A stretch of DNA of 64,000 nt from Dethiobacter sp. (GCA_020725665.1 DYEO01000008.1:1-64000), one strand, 5' to 3'. Counted from the first letter of the stretch, positions 16,854 through 27,267 are shown. Made by a program: numbers and translations. The notes: a model not told the origin generated them from the sequence alone.

Positions 16854-17505
16854 GGGGTATTACCTTTTCCCAGATACAATCATGCACAAGCGGCGCCGCC
16901 TTATCTGCCGGGATTACGCAGATACGCTTTTGCTCCCAGGAGGCCAGTTCAAGGAAACCGCGGCGTACCCGCCGGTGAAAATCCAGTTCTCTCTGCTCGA
17001 TACGGTCTCCTCCCGCAGGTCGGAGGTCTCCTTTAGCCCCCCGTACGCGTAAAAGACCCTTTTCCGCCTCCAGGTCCAACAGGAAGGTACGATGAGGGGC
17101 CAACCCTCCCGTAGCCCAGAAATTTATACTTTGGATCATCGCCAGATCCTCTCTCCCGGCCAGGCCCTGGTAAACCAGCGTGGAATCCCAGTAACGATCG
17201 CTGATTACCACAGCTCCCCGGGCCAGGGCAGGCCTGATTTGCTCAACAACGAGCTGAGCCCGGGCTGCACTGTAAAGTAAGACCTCACAGGCGACCGTCA
17301 TTTCCGGATAGCGGGGATCCAGCAGCAGACCCCGGATTATTTCTCCGACGGCTGTCCCCCCCGGCTCCCGCACAAGGAGCACCTCCTTACCCAAGGCCTG
17401 CAGCCGCTCCTGCAACAGTCGGGCCTGGGTTGTCTTTCCCGCTCCATCGGGCCCCTCCAATGTAAGAAACAGCCCCGCCGGTCCACCTTGCTCATGTTTA
17501 ATCAT
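16843..17505 (-). CDS. tmk: Thymidylate kinase
   Basis: A 220-residue kinase making dTDP from dTMP. P-loop LEGPDGAGKTT, REPGGT, and the DRY motif in VISDRYWDST are present; the LID-like region is RVRGAKGDLRPAGGDRIE. Length is typical of the Bacillus enzyme. Its TAG stop codon is part of the GC hairpin repeat (complement of CTA at 16843-16845), so the last residues IPLLQ abut or derive from the element. It follows the decarboxylase gene by 84 bases. Confidence 0.96.
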   Translation of the reverse strand: MIKHEQGGPAGLFLTLEGPDGAGKTTQARLLQERLQALGKEVLLVREPGGTAVGEIIRGLLLDPRYPEMTVACEVLLYSAARAQLVVEQIRPALARGAVVISDRYWDSTLVYQGLAGREDLAMIQSINFWATGGLAPHRTFLLDLEAEKGLLRVRGAKGDLRPAGGDRIEQRELDFHRRVRRGFLELASWEQKRICVIPADKAAPLVHDCIWEKVIPLLQ

Positions 17506-17589
17506 ATTTTGTTATTCTGCTCCCTAGGGTATTTATGCTCCGTTTTGATTTTACATTATAAAAGGTTAACACCCTTAATTTTAGCATAT

Positions 17590-19068
17590 TTATGCGCCTG
17601 CTGTCACAACTTTAATACGGCGCAGGGTAGGATCAGCAGCTCCCTGGAAACGGCTGCCCCGGGCCCGCAGTTGCAAAAGGACGGCGAGCATATCCGCAGC
17701 GATTCGTTCCCCCGGGGCCAGCAGTGGTATTCCCGGCGGTGCCGTTACAACCATCTCCGCGCAAATCCGCCCGGCACACTCTTCCAGGGGTAATAAGGCA
17801 GCAGGCATGGCAGCAGCCACACCCGGGGCGAGGGGGAAGGGATCGAGGTTTCCGCCATCCCCGCCTTTCCGGGCAAAACAAAAGGGAGGTAACAGGCTCA
17901 GCGGGGTGGCAAAGCCCGGTTTGGACACCGGGGCAACCCTGGCGGTGGCACGGGCCAGTGCCCGGGGAGATATGTCAAGCTGGGCCGGACCGCAAATCGC
18001 CAGCAGGTAGTTTTCCCCGGCCGTTTCCACCTGTAAGCGGCAGCTTTGGGCCAACCTCTTTGCTAGGCGAAGGCCCCCACCGTGCTGCAGCAACAAAGTG
18101 ATGCGGCATGGATCAAGGGCAAACCCGGCGTCCCTGACCGCCTCCCCGCAGAGCAGTGTAAAATTTTCCTCCATCAGGGCATGTCGCAGTTGCTCCGCCC
18201 AATGGCGGGCCCGTTGAAAAAGGGTTTTACCTCTGAGGGCCGCCTGGCGCCTGGCCAGGTCCAGTGAGATCATCACCGGGTAGGGGGGACTGCTTGTCTG
18301 CATTGCCTGCAACCAGAAACGCAGCTTCTGGACAGGATGCGCGGCGCCGAGGTGCAGGAAAGCTCCCGGTGTGAGGGCTCCCAGGGATTTATGGCCGCTG
18401 TGCAACCAAAAATCGGCTTTTGCTGCGGCACCATGCGGCAAGTCGCCATAAAAAGGCAGGTGCGCCCCGTGAGCCTCGTCCACAACAAAAAGGATGCCGT
18501 GGTCTCGGGCCAGTTCCGCCATCTGCTTCAACTCTGCCGTCACTCCCCAATAGCTGGGGGAAGTCACCAAAAGGAGGCGGGCATCAGGATGCCGCTGCAG
18601 GGCCGCCCGCACAGTGGCAACCGTCACATTGAGCGGAAAGCCGCTGCGGGGTTCCCGTTTTATGGGCAGGTACACCGGAACAGCCCCGCAGATCATGATG
18701 CCGTGCAGGACTGCCTTGTGTGCAAGGCGGCTGAGCAACACTTTCTCGCCGGGTCGGACGAGAGCAAGCAGTAGGGCCAGCAGTCCTCCCGTTACACCGT
18801 TAACCAAAAAAAAAGACCGCTCCGCACCAAAAAGACGGGCCGCCAGTGTTTGGGCTTTACGCAGCGCGCCGACGGGGAGATGAAGGTCATCAAGGTTTTC
18901 AACCTCTGTGAAGTCCCAGCGCAGCAAAGGTGCTAGGCCACTGTGCACAAGATGAGGGGCCCCCGGCCCCCGGCCGTGTAAAGGAACATGCATGGAGATG
19001 TAGCCCCGCCCCAGAAAGGCGCGGGCCGCCTGGTAGAGGGGGGCTGACAACTGGGACAGATCTTTCAT
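17590..19068 (-). CDS. Orn/Lys/Arg decarboxylase-family PLP enzyme (YaaO-like)
   Basis: A 492-residue fold-type I PLP protein. The wing-less group I decarboxylase pattern is clear: DDLHLPVGALRKAQTLAA, FLVNGVTGG, VDEAHGAHLPFYG and the PLP Lys in HSGHKSLGALTPG, with the C-terminal GIPLLAPGE. The related Bacillus genes are annotated as arginine or lysine decarboxylase; here the substrate is not determined. It begins 27 bases after the gin frame and precedes tmk, the same order as csfB...yaaO-tmk in Bacillus. It may produce polyamine precursors, but the link to sporulation comes from location only. Confidence 0.85.
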   Translation of the reverse strand: MKDLSQLSAPLYQAARAFLGRGYISMHVPLHGRGPGAPHLVHSGLAPLLRWDFTEVENLDDLHLPVGALRKAQTLAARLFGAERSFFLVNGVTGGLLALLLALVRPGEKVLLSRLAHKAVLHGIMICGAVPVYLPIKREPRSGFPLNVTVATVRAALQRHPDARLLLVTSPSYWGVTAELKQMAELARDHGILFVVDEAHGAHLPFYGDLPHGAAAKADFWLHSGHKSLGALTPGAFLHLGAAHPVQKLRFWLQAMQTSSPPYPVMISLDLARRQAALRGKTLFQRARHWAEQLRHALMEENFTLLCGEAVRDAGFALDPCRITLLLQHGGGLRLAKRLAQSCRLQVETAGENYLLAICGPAQLDISPRALARATARVAPVSKPGFATPLSLLPPFCFARKGGDGGNLDPFPLAPGVAAAMPAALLPLEECAGRICAEMVVTAPPGIPLLAPGERIAADMLAVLLQLRARGSRFQGAADPTLRRIKVVTAGA

Positions 19069-19095
19069 TTACCGCTCCTTCTGCAAGTGCAGGCA

Positions 19096-19302
19096 TTAAA
19101 TGTTAGAAATTTGACATGCCGGCAGCGCTTTTTCCCAAAAACTTTTAAGGCGTAGCCGGTAAAAATCATAGCCTGCCTCATTTGGCGAGAGGGTAGTAAT
19201 CTTCTGTTCGCAGGAAAAACAAATAAAGGCGGCAAGCACACTGATACCTGCATCTGCCGTTTTATTGCATATAACACATATTTTACCCGTGGCTACCCCA
19301 CT
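19096..19302 (-). CDS. Gin (CsfB)-type anti-sigma factor, start codon unclear
   Basis: A reading frame missed by simple ORF calling because no ATG, GTG or TTG precedes its conserved region. From the in-frame stop at 19303-19305 it reads GKICVICNKTADAGISVL, then AFICFSCEQKIT, then YDFYRLRLKSFW, to TAA at 19096. Two CxxC pairs (CVIC and CFSC) and the spacing match Gin, the zinc-binding inhibitor of SigG (and SigE) in forespores. Its place directly before the yaaO-like gene equals csfB in Bacillus. Possible starts are a rare codon such as ATA or GTA near 19281-19296, or a base error in the assembly. SigG itself is at 61 kb. Confidence 0.7.
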   Translation of the reverse strand, partial: SGVATGKICVICNKTADAGISVLAAFICFSCEQKITTLSPNEAGYDFYRLRLKSFWEKALPACQISNI

Positions 19303-19440
19303 TTATGCACCCGCTTTTATCTATTATAGGTACTGCACTGCAACTGTGGCCAAAATTGGGAAGTAATTGCCGCATTACCTTTAAGGAACCTACTTATCAT
19401 GCTATGAGGGAAAATTTTTTTTGTACCACGGGGGTATAAG

Positions 19441-19470
19441 ACAAAAAAGAACCGCCTGCTTTGCGGTTCT
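19441..19470 (-). terminator. Terminator of guaB
   Basis: An 8-bp stem, AGAACCGC (19448-19455) with GCGGTTCT (19463-19470), is followed leftward by TTTTTTGT. Confidence 0.85.
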
Positions 19471-19527
19471 CCCCTGGTACATGAGTTCATATCGTTCTAC
19501 CCTCTCAAAGAAGAAGGCGGGAGAGTT

Positions 19528-21021
<1,494 letters not shown>

Positions 21022-21023
21022 TC

Positions 21024-21052
21024 ATCATAGCAGTAAAGTATTATGATGTCAA
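21024..21052 (-). promoter_or_regulatory. Sigma-A promoter of guaB
   Basis: Leftward TTGACA (21047-21052), a 17-base spacer and TATGAT (21024-21029). Confidence 0.88.
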
Positions 21053-21132
21053 TCTCCTGCTTTTTATTGGACACCTTTTAGTGTAAAATGAAGAAAAATG
21101 GAAATTGTTTTTGGGGAAGGAGTGTGCCGTCT

Positions 21133-21678
21133 TTGTTATGGGATAAGAAAGGACCGCATAACACGGAGGCGACCGCGGCAGCCGCACTGGAACGGGCCGC
21201 GCAGTTGAGTATAAAACACCTGGTCGTAGCCTCCAACAGCGGGAGGACAGCGGAATACTTTTTGGAAAAGGGTTTTGGGGTGATCTGTGTTTCTCACCAC
21301 ACCGGTTTTGAGAATCCGGGGGGAAACGAGATGGAGCAGGCAACAAGACAAAAACTGCAGGATCGGGGGGTGCGCGTGCTTACAACCACCCATTTGCTGG
21401 CCGGAGTAGACCGGGCCCTGCGCCTGCAATGGGGCGGGATCTACCCGGCGGAAATTATTGCTGCCTCCCTGCGTATGCTTGGACAGGGTGTAAAGGTATG
21501 TGTGGAGATCTCCTGCATGGCTCTCGACGCCGGTCTCATTCCCTACGGAGAGGAGATTATGGCTGTGGCAGGCAGCGGGCGGGGAGCTGATACGGCCTGC
21601 GTAGTAGTCCCCGCCCACTCCAACCGTTTTTTTGAAACCGTGGTAAAAGAGCTTGTCTGTATGCCGCGTGAAAAATAG
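21133..21678 (+). CDS. Pyruvate kinase C-terminal-domain-like protein
   Basis: About 181 residues. It resembles the isolated C-terminal alpha/beta domain of pyruvate kinase: NTEATAAAALERAAQLSIKHLVVASNSGRTAEYF near the start, then GVICVSHHTGF and a C-terminal VVVPAHSNRFFET. Stand-alone versions occur in methanogens and anaerobic Bacillota with no assigned role; the domain can bind a sugar phosphate or other effector. The frame is open from 21088, but GGAAGGAG at 21115-21122 points to the TTG at 21133. No catalytic domain of pyruvate kinase is nearby, and this is not simply a broken pyk because the region is internally complete. Confidence 0.7.
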   Translation: MLWDKKGPHNTEATAAAALERAAQLSIKHLVVASNSGRTAEYFLEKGFGVICVSHHTGFENPGGNEMEQATRQKLQDRGVRVLTTTHLLAGVDRALRLQWGGIYPAEIIAASLRMLGQGVKVCVEISCMALDAGLIPYGEEIMAVAGSGRGADTACVVVPAHSNRFFETVVKELVCMPREK

Positions 21679-21684
21679 GTTGTC

Positions 21685-22425
21685 CTAATTGACCCCGATA
21701 AACATCTGGGTGAACATCTTGCCGTACCTGCCGCCGTCGACAATGCCAATACCGATATGCGTAAAATTAGGGTTTAGAATGTTGGCACGGTGGCCCGGGC
21801 TGTCCATGAGAGCCGTATGGGCGCGCTCAACCGTAGGCGAGCCGGCCAAGTTTTCCCCGGCATAACGGTATGTTATCCCCTCCCGGCGCATCATATCGAA
21901 GGGTGAGCCGTAAGTAGGTGATTGATGGGCAAAATAATTGTTAGTGATCATATCCTGGCTTTTCATACGGGCCAGTTTTACCAGCCCCGGGTGAACCTCC
22001 AGCGCTTTTAAGCCCCGGCTTGTCCGTTCGGCGTTCACCAGTTCCCACATCTGTTGCTCATCTGCCGTTAAAACCGTAGCCGCAGGAGGAGGCGGCGGCG
22101 GGGTTACCGGAGGATTTACAAGCAGCGGCGGGGTTACCGGAGGATCCTGGGGTGCCGGTGGGGTTACCGGTTGAGATGGTGTGCCGGGGACAGGCCGTAA
22201 TTGAATGCGGTAGGTGATACTGATTTTCCTTACTCCGGTGCTTCCAGGGACTTGCACCCAAGTTCGCTGCGTCTCGCCACCCTGCTGCAAACTCACCGGG
22301 ATAACTATTTTATTTTCCAGGCTTGTCCCTGTGCTCTGGCCGCTGGAACAGGCAAACGCTGTAACGGGGAAGAGGAGCAGGCATAAAACGGTGAAGATAA
22401 TCAGGAACCTTTTGCTCTTGGACAT
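21685..22425 (-). CDS. Secreted CAP/SCP-domain protein (YkwD-like)
   Basis: About 246 residues. A signal peptide (residues 5-24, FLIIFTVLCLLLFPVTAFA) is followed by a ~60-residue domain, a Pro-rich linker (PVTPP repeats) and a C-terminal CAP domain with WELVNAERTSRGLKAL, MITNNYFAHQSP, YAGENLA and DSPGHRANILNPNFTHIGIGI. In sporulating Bacillota such proteins (YkwD, SafA-associated) are often spore- or wall-associated. ATG 22425 has AAGGAGG; the longer frame is not needed. A promoter lies at 22469-22497. Confidence 0.88.
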   Translation of the reverse strand: MSKSKRFLIIFTVLCLLLFPVTAFACSSGQSTGTSLENKIVIPVSLQQGGETQRTWVQVPGSTGVRKISITYRIQLRPVPGTPSQPVTPPAPQDPPVTPPLLVNPPVTPPPPPPAATVLTADEQQMWELVNAERTSRGLKALEVHPGLVKLARMKSQDMITNNYFAHQSPTYGSPFDMMRREGITYRYAGENLAGSPTVERAHTALMDSPGHRANILNPNFTHIGIGIVDGGRYGKMFTQMFIGVN

Positions 22426-22468
22426 AAGAATGTCCTCCTTTCTTACATATATGTTAAACTGTGTTAAT

Positions 22469-22497
22469 ATTATAATCTTATTACATTTCTTACTCAA
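22469..22497 (-). promoter_or_regulatory. Promoter of the CAP-domain gene
   Basis: Leftward TTGAGT (22492-22497), a 17-base spacer and TATAAT (22469-22474). Confidence 0.7.
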
Positions 22498-22677
22498 ACT
22501 GGTTGGAGCCCTTTCTCCCCTGCCACCTTCTCTTCTTTACTTTTTTTTCCGCTTTTTGAAAAGCGTCTCGTTTCTTCAACACTTTTCGTTGCCATTTCCT
22601 AGCAGATGACAGATAATGCCATTTTATGCCTGAACAGCTTTTTTTACCCCATGTTTGTTATAAATTTCTACAAACAG

Positions 22678-22711
22678 AGCAGGGGGCCGACCCTTTGGCC
22701 GACCCCTTGCT
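22678..22711 (-). terminator. Probable terminator of the SPOCS-LysM gene
   Basis: Imperfect 15-bp arms (22678-22692 and 22697-22711, 13 of 15 paired) are followed leftward by CTGTTTGT, a weak T tract. Confidence 0.5.
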
Positions 22712-22739
22712 GTTACCAATCGCCAGATTCTTTATTACT

Positions 22740-24581
22740 TTAACCTGGAATGTTGATGACATCACCCGGGAAGATCAGGTTCGGATCCTTGATCTGCGGG
22801 TTGGCCGCGATCAGGGCGTCCAGCGTAACGCCGAAACGCTTGGCGATCAAGAAAAGCGTATCGCCTTTCTGCACCACGTACTTCTTCACCGGTGGCTTGG
22901 GTACGGGAATAAAGATTACTTCTCCCGGAGTAATCTTATCCGGATCCTTGATCTGCGGGTTGGCCGCAATCAGGGCATCCAGGCTAACGCCAAAACGCCG
23001 GGCAATTAGGAAGAGCGTATCGCCCGGCTGTACGATATACTCCTGCACCGGCCCGGGTACCACGGGGATAAAGACGATATCTCCCGGGAAGATCAGGTTC
23101 GGATCCTTGATCTGCGGGTTGGCCGCGATCAGGACATCCAGGGGAACGCAGAAACGCTTGGCGATCAAGAAAAGCGTATCGCCCTTTTGCACCACGTACT
23201 TCTTCACCGGCGGCTTGGGTGGAACCGGCGGTTTAGGTGGGATTGGCGGTACCGGTTTTACCCTTTTCACATCTACGACCACTTCGATCTGCACCGTGCG
23301 GGTGACCTTGGCAAAGATATCGATCACTACGATCTGCTCCAGCACCTTGCCGTCCAGCCTGGTCCTGATCTCGCCGACAATGCTGGCGCGCACCTGCACG
23401 TTCATTCCCGGGCGTGCGCCGGGAGCCGTCTTCACAAAGGTAAAGGGCACATCTTCCCGGAAGTGGCGCAACAGGTCGCCTGCCTCGTCCACGAAGAAAA
23501 TCTGTTTGTGCAGGATACCCTTCACAATTACCTGGTCGGTACGGGCCTCCGCCCGCAGGTTGACAATGGAGGCTACGACCTCCAGGATTTTGGTGGGCTT
23601 CTGCGGCAGCGTCACGGTAGATTTGAGCGTCTCTTTCTGCCTCACATCCACGACCACGCTCTCCACCTTGAGGAGCTTCTTGACAACCTCGATGCCCGGG
23701 CCCTTTACATCGACCACAACCTCGAGTTGCAGTACCTCCGTAACCTTGACAAAGGCCTCCACGACGAGGGTCTGGCGCAGCCTGCGGCTGGGAGGATCGA
23801 TAAGCTCAAAATCTTCCAGCACTACCCTGACCCTTACCTGCACATCCATGCCCGGCCTGGCGCCGGGAATATCCACGGTCCTGGTAAAGGGGATATCTTC
23901 CGCCGCATGACGCACCAGGTCTCCCTCATCCACGAGGAAGATCTGTTTGTGGATAACACCGCGCACGATCACGGTGTTTTCCCGTACCTCCGCACTTACA
24001 TCCCTTACCGTGGGGATGATGCGGAAAATCTTCTTGGCCGTGATGGGCAGCGTTACGGTTGGCGTAAGGGTAAAGACTGCCGTATCCTCACCGACCACAC
24101 TGTCTACCTTGAGGAGTTCTTTTTTAACAACGATATCCTTATCCTGTACATCGATAACAACTTCGATCTGCTCGGTGACAGAGACCTTGACGAAAATTTC
24201 CAGGACAACGGTCTGCCGCACCCTCAAGCCATCTTCAATCACTTCCGTGTCCACAGTAAGTATGCGTACATCCACCTGGGCGTTCATACCCGGGACTGTC
24301 CCGGGAACTTCCACAAAGACACTGAAGAGCACGTCTTCGGGAACATGGCGCACCACGTCCCCTTTATCCACGACAAAAAGTTGCTTGTGAATGACCCCGG
24401 AGACCATGACGCCCCCTTCCCGCACTTCCGTTTCAATATTCGTGATACTGGTGATTACATCAAAAATTTTGATAATTTTAAAGGGCAGGGTGATGGTGGC
24501 TTCAACCGCCTCCCGCACAGTGGCATCGCCGATTACACGGTCCACTTTAAGTAACTGTCTCTTGACTATAAGATCATGCAT
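22740..24581 (-). CDS. Triple SPOCS-domain protein with three LysM domains
   Basis: About 613 residues. Three tandem SPOCS (DUF3794) domains, each with the signature VSGVIHKQLFVVDKGDVVRH or a close form, fill residues 1-430. A Pro-Lys linker and three LysM domains (YVVQKGDTLFLIAKRFxVxLDxLIAANPQIKDP) follow. SipL, which tethers the clostridial spore coat via SpoIVA, also joins SPOCS and LysM; this protein has more copies of both. The LysM units are nearly identical to each other, which suggests recent expansion. ATG 24581 is preceded by GGAAGGAGG. The protein at 24719-26122 is its paralogue without LysM. Confidence 0.88.
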   Translation of the reverse strand: MHDLIVKRQLLKVDRVIGDATVREAVEATITLPFKIIKIFDVITSITNIETEVREGGVMVSGVIHKQLFVVDKGDVVRHVPEDVLFSVFVEVPGTVPGMNAQVDVRILTVDTEVIEDGLRVRQTVVLEIFVKVSVTEQIEVVIDVQDKDIVVKKELLKVDSVVGEDTAVFTLTPTVTLPITAKKIFRIIPTVRDVSAEVRENTVIVRGVIHKQIFLVDEGDLVRHAAEDIPFTRTVDIPGARPGMDVQVRVRVVLEDFELIDPPSRRLRQTLVVEAFVKVTEVLQLEVVVDVKGPGIEVVKKLLKVESVVVDVRQKETLKSTVTLPQKPTKILEVVASIVNLRAEARTDQVIVKGILHKQIFFVDEAGDLLRHFREDVPFTFVKTAPGARPGMNVQVRASIVGEIRTRLDGKVLEQIVVIDIFAKVTRTVQIEVVVDVKRVKPVPPIPPKPPVPPKPPVKKYVVQKGDTLFLIAKRFCVPLDVLIAANPQIKDPNLIFPGDIVFIPVVPGPVQEYIVQPGDTLFLIARRFGVSLDALIAANPQIKDPDKITPGEVIFIPVPKPPVKKYVVQKGDTLFLIAKRFGVTLDALIAANPQIKDPNLIFPGDVINIPG

Positions 24582-24659
24582 TTTTTTCCCTCCTTCCGTT
24601 GATTGATAAAACCTCACGTACTAATATATACATCCCCTGCCATTCCTGTTACAACAAAC

Positions 24660-24700
24660 CTGCCGCCGGCCCTCGGAAAAAGCCGGCGGCAGATATTGAA
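24660..24700 (-). terminator. Strong hairpin between the SPOCS genes
   Basis: A perfect 11-bp stem, CTGCCGCCGGC (24660-24670) with GCCGGCGGCAG (24682-24692), is followed leftward by GTTTGTTG. It may end transcription of the upstream SPOCS gene. Confidence 0.65.
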
Positions 24701-24718
24701 AGGAATTTTTTTTCTTTT

Positions 24719-26122
24719 TTACTCCTCTTCAATTATTGACGCTTCTACTTCTTCTCCCGATGGTAATACCCTGCGCACATCCACGACCACTTCCAGCTGT
24801 ACGGTTTCAGTCACTTTTACAAATATTTCAATGACGGCCGTCTGTTCCACACGCTTGTCATTGATCAGCCTGGCGATGATTTCACCGATGATACGCGCAT
24901 GTACCTGTACATTCATTCCCGGACGGGCTCCGGGAGCGGCTTTGACAAAACGGAACGGTATATCCTCCCGGACATGGCGTACCAGGTTGCTCGGGTCGAC
25001 GAAGAAAATCTGCTTGTGCAGGATACCGCGCACTGTCATTGTGTCGAATCCGGCCACCCCTTCCACGTTGACAAGCTGGCCGATCACCTCGAAGATCTTG
25101 ATCGCCTGGATGGGAAGGGTCACGGTGGCCCGTACCGTCTCCCGCTGCAGCAGATCGAGGACCACGCTCTCCACTTTCAGCAATCTCTTACGTACCACAA
25201 TACCCATGCCGGTAACATTGACCACCACATCAATTTGTACAGTCTTCGTAACCTTGACAAATATCTCCAGGACCAGGTCCTGGCGCAGCTGGCGGCTCGG
25301 CGGGTCGATCAGGGCAAACTCTTGCAGGATAACATTGACGTTAACCTGGGCGTGCTGTCCCGGTTCAGCGCCAGGGATGGGTACCGTCTTGGTAAAAGGT
25401 ATATCCTCTGCCGCATGACGTAAAAGGTCGCCCTCATCCACAAGAAAGATCTGCTTATGGATAATTCCGCGCACAATTACGACACTCTGCCTTACCTCTG
25501 CCGTTACGTCACGCACGGTTGGAATAATACGGAAGATCTTCCTTGCCGTAATCGGCAGTGTCACCGTGGTGGTGAGGGGCTGCCTCACCGTATCTTCGCC
25601 TACCACCACATCCACTTTCAATAATCTCTTCTCTACTGTAATGTCGCGTCCGCGCACATCCACAACAACGCGAATCTGTTCGGTGACAGTTACCTTGACA
25701 AAGATCTCCAGTATGATTACCTGCCGAACCGTTGCAGGGTCAACCAGGTCAGTATCGACGGTAAGTACCCGTACGTTCACCTGAACATTCATCCCCGGCA
25801 GGGCCCCCGCAATGGGGACAAACACTGTAAATGGAACCTCCTCGGGAATATGGCGCACGAGGTCGCCCTTATCCACTACGAAAAGCTGCTTATCGATGAC
25901 ACCGCTAACCTGGACCCCTCCGGGAACCACTTCTGTTGTAACTGCCATTACAGTGGCAATCACATCAAATATCTTTATTACTTTGAAGGGCAGTTGTATT
26001 TGTGCTTCCACGGCCTCCGTAACCGTATCCTCGCCAACTACACGCTCCACCTTCAACAACCTGCGTCTGACCACCAGGTCTTTAGGCAAGTGCATATCAG
26101 GTAAATGAATATCTGTAGACAT
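24719..26122 (-). CDS. Triple SPOCS-domain protein without LysM
   Basis: About 467 residues: three SPOCS (DUF3794) domains in tandem, each with a GVIDKQLFVVDKGDLVRH-type core, and an acidic C-terminal tail. It aligns domain by domain with the neighbouring 613-residue protein, so the pair arose by gene duplication after the domains had tripled. No signal peptide is seen; spore-coat proteins of this kind are made in the mother cell. ATG 26122 has GAAAGGAGG. Its exact partner and timing are not known. Confidence 0.85.
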   Translation of the reverse strand: MSTDIHLPDMHLPKDLVVRRRLLKVERVVGEDTVTEAVEAQIQLPFKVIKIFDVIATVMAVTTEVVPGGVQVSGVIDKQLFVVDKGDLVRHIPEEVPFTVFVPIAGALPGMNVQVNVRVLTVDTDLVDPATVRQVIILEIFVKVTVTEQIRVVVDVRGRDITVEKRLLKVDVVVGEDTVRQPLTTTVTLPITARKIFRIIPTVRDVTAEVRQSVVIVRGIIHKQIFLVDEGDLLRHAAEDIPFTKTVPIPGAEPGQHAQVNVNVILQEFALIDPPSRQLRQDLVLEIFVKVTKTVQIDVVVNVTGMGIVVRKRLLKVESVVLDLLQRETVRATVTLPIQAIKIFEVIGQLVNVEGVAGFDTMTVRGILHKQIFFVDPSNLVRHVREDIPFRFVKAAPGARPGMNVQVHARIIGEIIARLINDKRVEQTAVIEIFVKVTETVQLEVVVDVRRVLPSGEEVEASIIEEE

Positions 26123-26300
26123 TTTTATCCCTCCTTTCAACCACATTTTTGCGGTTAATATAATATATACAGTTCGCCTCCAAGCTGTTACATCAGGAGA
26201 TCTTGCACGCATAAAATTATTTAGCCAATAAATATATTACGAATATGGTTAAATTTATTATATTTAATGTATAAAATATATAAAACTTAAAGTTATATTA

Positions 26301-26329
26301 TTGACATATAATATGGGATATTATATAAT
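26301..26329 (+). promoter_or_regulatory. Perfect consensus sigma-A promoter of the hspR-like/hsp20 pair
   Basis: TTGACA (26301-26306), a 17-base spacer and TATAAT (26324-26329) lie in a very AT-rich 130-base region. No HAIR-type inverted repeat (CTTGAGT-N7-ACTCAAG) was found, so the operator is unknown. Confidence 0.9.
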
Positions 26330-26355
26330 TATTACCGGAAAGGGGTACAGGAAAA

Positions 26356-26700
26356 ATGTACAAACGGGATCAGGAACCGGTATACAGTATCAGCATCGCC
26401 GCACATCTGCTCAAGGTAACACCGCGCCTGCTGCGCTCCTACGAGGAAGCAGGGTTGATCTGCCCCCACCGCACTGCAGGTAATACGCGGCTCTATTCGG
26501 AAGAGGATATGAAGCAGCTGTCGGTTGTATGTTACCTGCACCAGGAGAAGGAGGTGAACCTGCAGGGCATCAAGGTAATCCTCTCTATAATCTCCGCCGG
26601 CTCCTCCGGCAACGCTAGGGCAAAGGAAAGAGGTGGAGAAACTGGAGAAGGAGAATTATGGGAAAAAATCCGGGAAATCGCTCCGCATTTTTTTAAGTAA
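26356..26700 (+). CDS. MerR-family regulator, HspR-like
   Basis: A 114-residue winged-helix protein. The N-terminal domain reads YSISIAAHLLKVTPRLLRSYEEAGLICP, GNTRLYSEEDMKQL and EVNLQGIKVIL, the arrangement seen in HspR rather than in metal- or drug-sensing MerR proteins (the NLxGIKxIL segment is characteristic). No effector-binding Cys cluster is present. It is followed 39 bases later by hsp20, so it probably represses that operon and itself, with release on heat stress. The operator was not identified. Confidence 0.8.
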   Translation: MYKRDQEPVYSISIAAHLLKVTPRLLRSYEEAGLICPHRTAGNTRLYSEEDMKQLSVVCYLHQEKEVNLQGIKVILSIISAGSSGNARAKERGGETGEGELWEKIREIAPHFFK

Positions 26701-26739
26701 AAAGTAATATATTTATAACAAACATGGAGGTGTTTAAAA

Positions 26740-27186
26740 ATGGCAAACATAATCAGAAGGCGTCCCTTTAGCGAACTGATGGGGATAAGAGATGAGGTGG
26801 ACCGGTTCATCAATGACACGGTACGCCTCTTTGATGACAACATAACCGAACGCATAGGTTGGAAACCGGCTGTGGATATGGAGGAGAACAAGGAGTCTTT
26901 CATCATCACCGCCGAGTTGCCCGGCCTGAAAAAGGAAGATATCAAGGTAACAATTGTGGACAACAAGGTAATGATCAGTGGAGAGGTTTTCGAGGAAAAA
27001 GACGTACATGAGAAAAACTACTTCCTCAAAGAGCGGGTCAGAGGTAAATTTAGCCGCGGCTTCTCCCTACCGGCTGCGGTTAACCCCAACAAAGTGGAAG
27101 CTACTTATAAAGACGGGATTCTTGTTCTTACTCTGCCCAAGGTAGAGGAAGCAAAACCCCGTGAAATAACGATCAAGGACAGCTAA
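26740..27186 (+). CDS. hsp20: Small heat-shock protein, Hsp20/alpha-crystallin
   Basis: A 148-residue holdase. The alpha-crystallin domain begins at WKPAVDMEENKESFIITAELPGLKKEDI and contains the conserved GxLxL end (KDGILVLTLPK); the C-terminal IxI-type motif appears as EITIKDS. It oligomerises and holds unfolding proteins. It is in an operon with the HspR-like gene and is closed by a terminator. Confidence 0.96.
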   Translation: MANIIRRRPFSELMGIRDEVDRFINDTVRLFDDNITERIGWKPAVDMEENKESFIITAELPGLKKEDIKVTIVDNKVMISGEVFEEKDVHEKNYFLKERVRGKFSRGFSLPAAVNPNKVEATYKDGILVLTLPKVEEAKPREITIKDS

Positions 27187-27267
27187 GATGAAAACGAAGC
27201 GGCATCATGCCGCAGTCGGGGTTAATGCGGGAAGTACTGTGAAGCGGAAGCGATTTCCCTTAATCTA

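Noticed and set aside
19065..19277. 70-codon leftward frame starting at 19277
   Set aside because: It is one frame off the Gin reading frame and shows no conserved pattern; the Gin frame explains the region.
23187..24554. Rightward frame of 455 codons over the SPOCS-LysM gene
   Set aside because: Mirror of the repeated SPOCS coding sequence; no start signal or known family.
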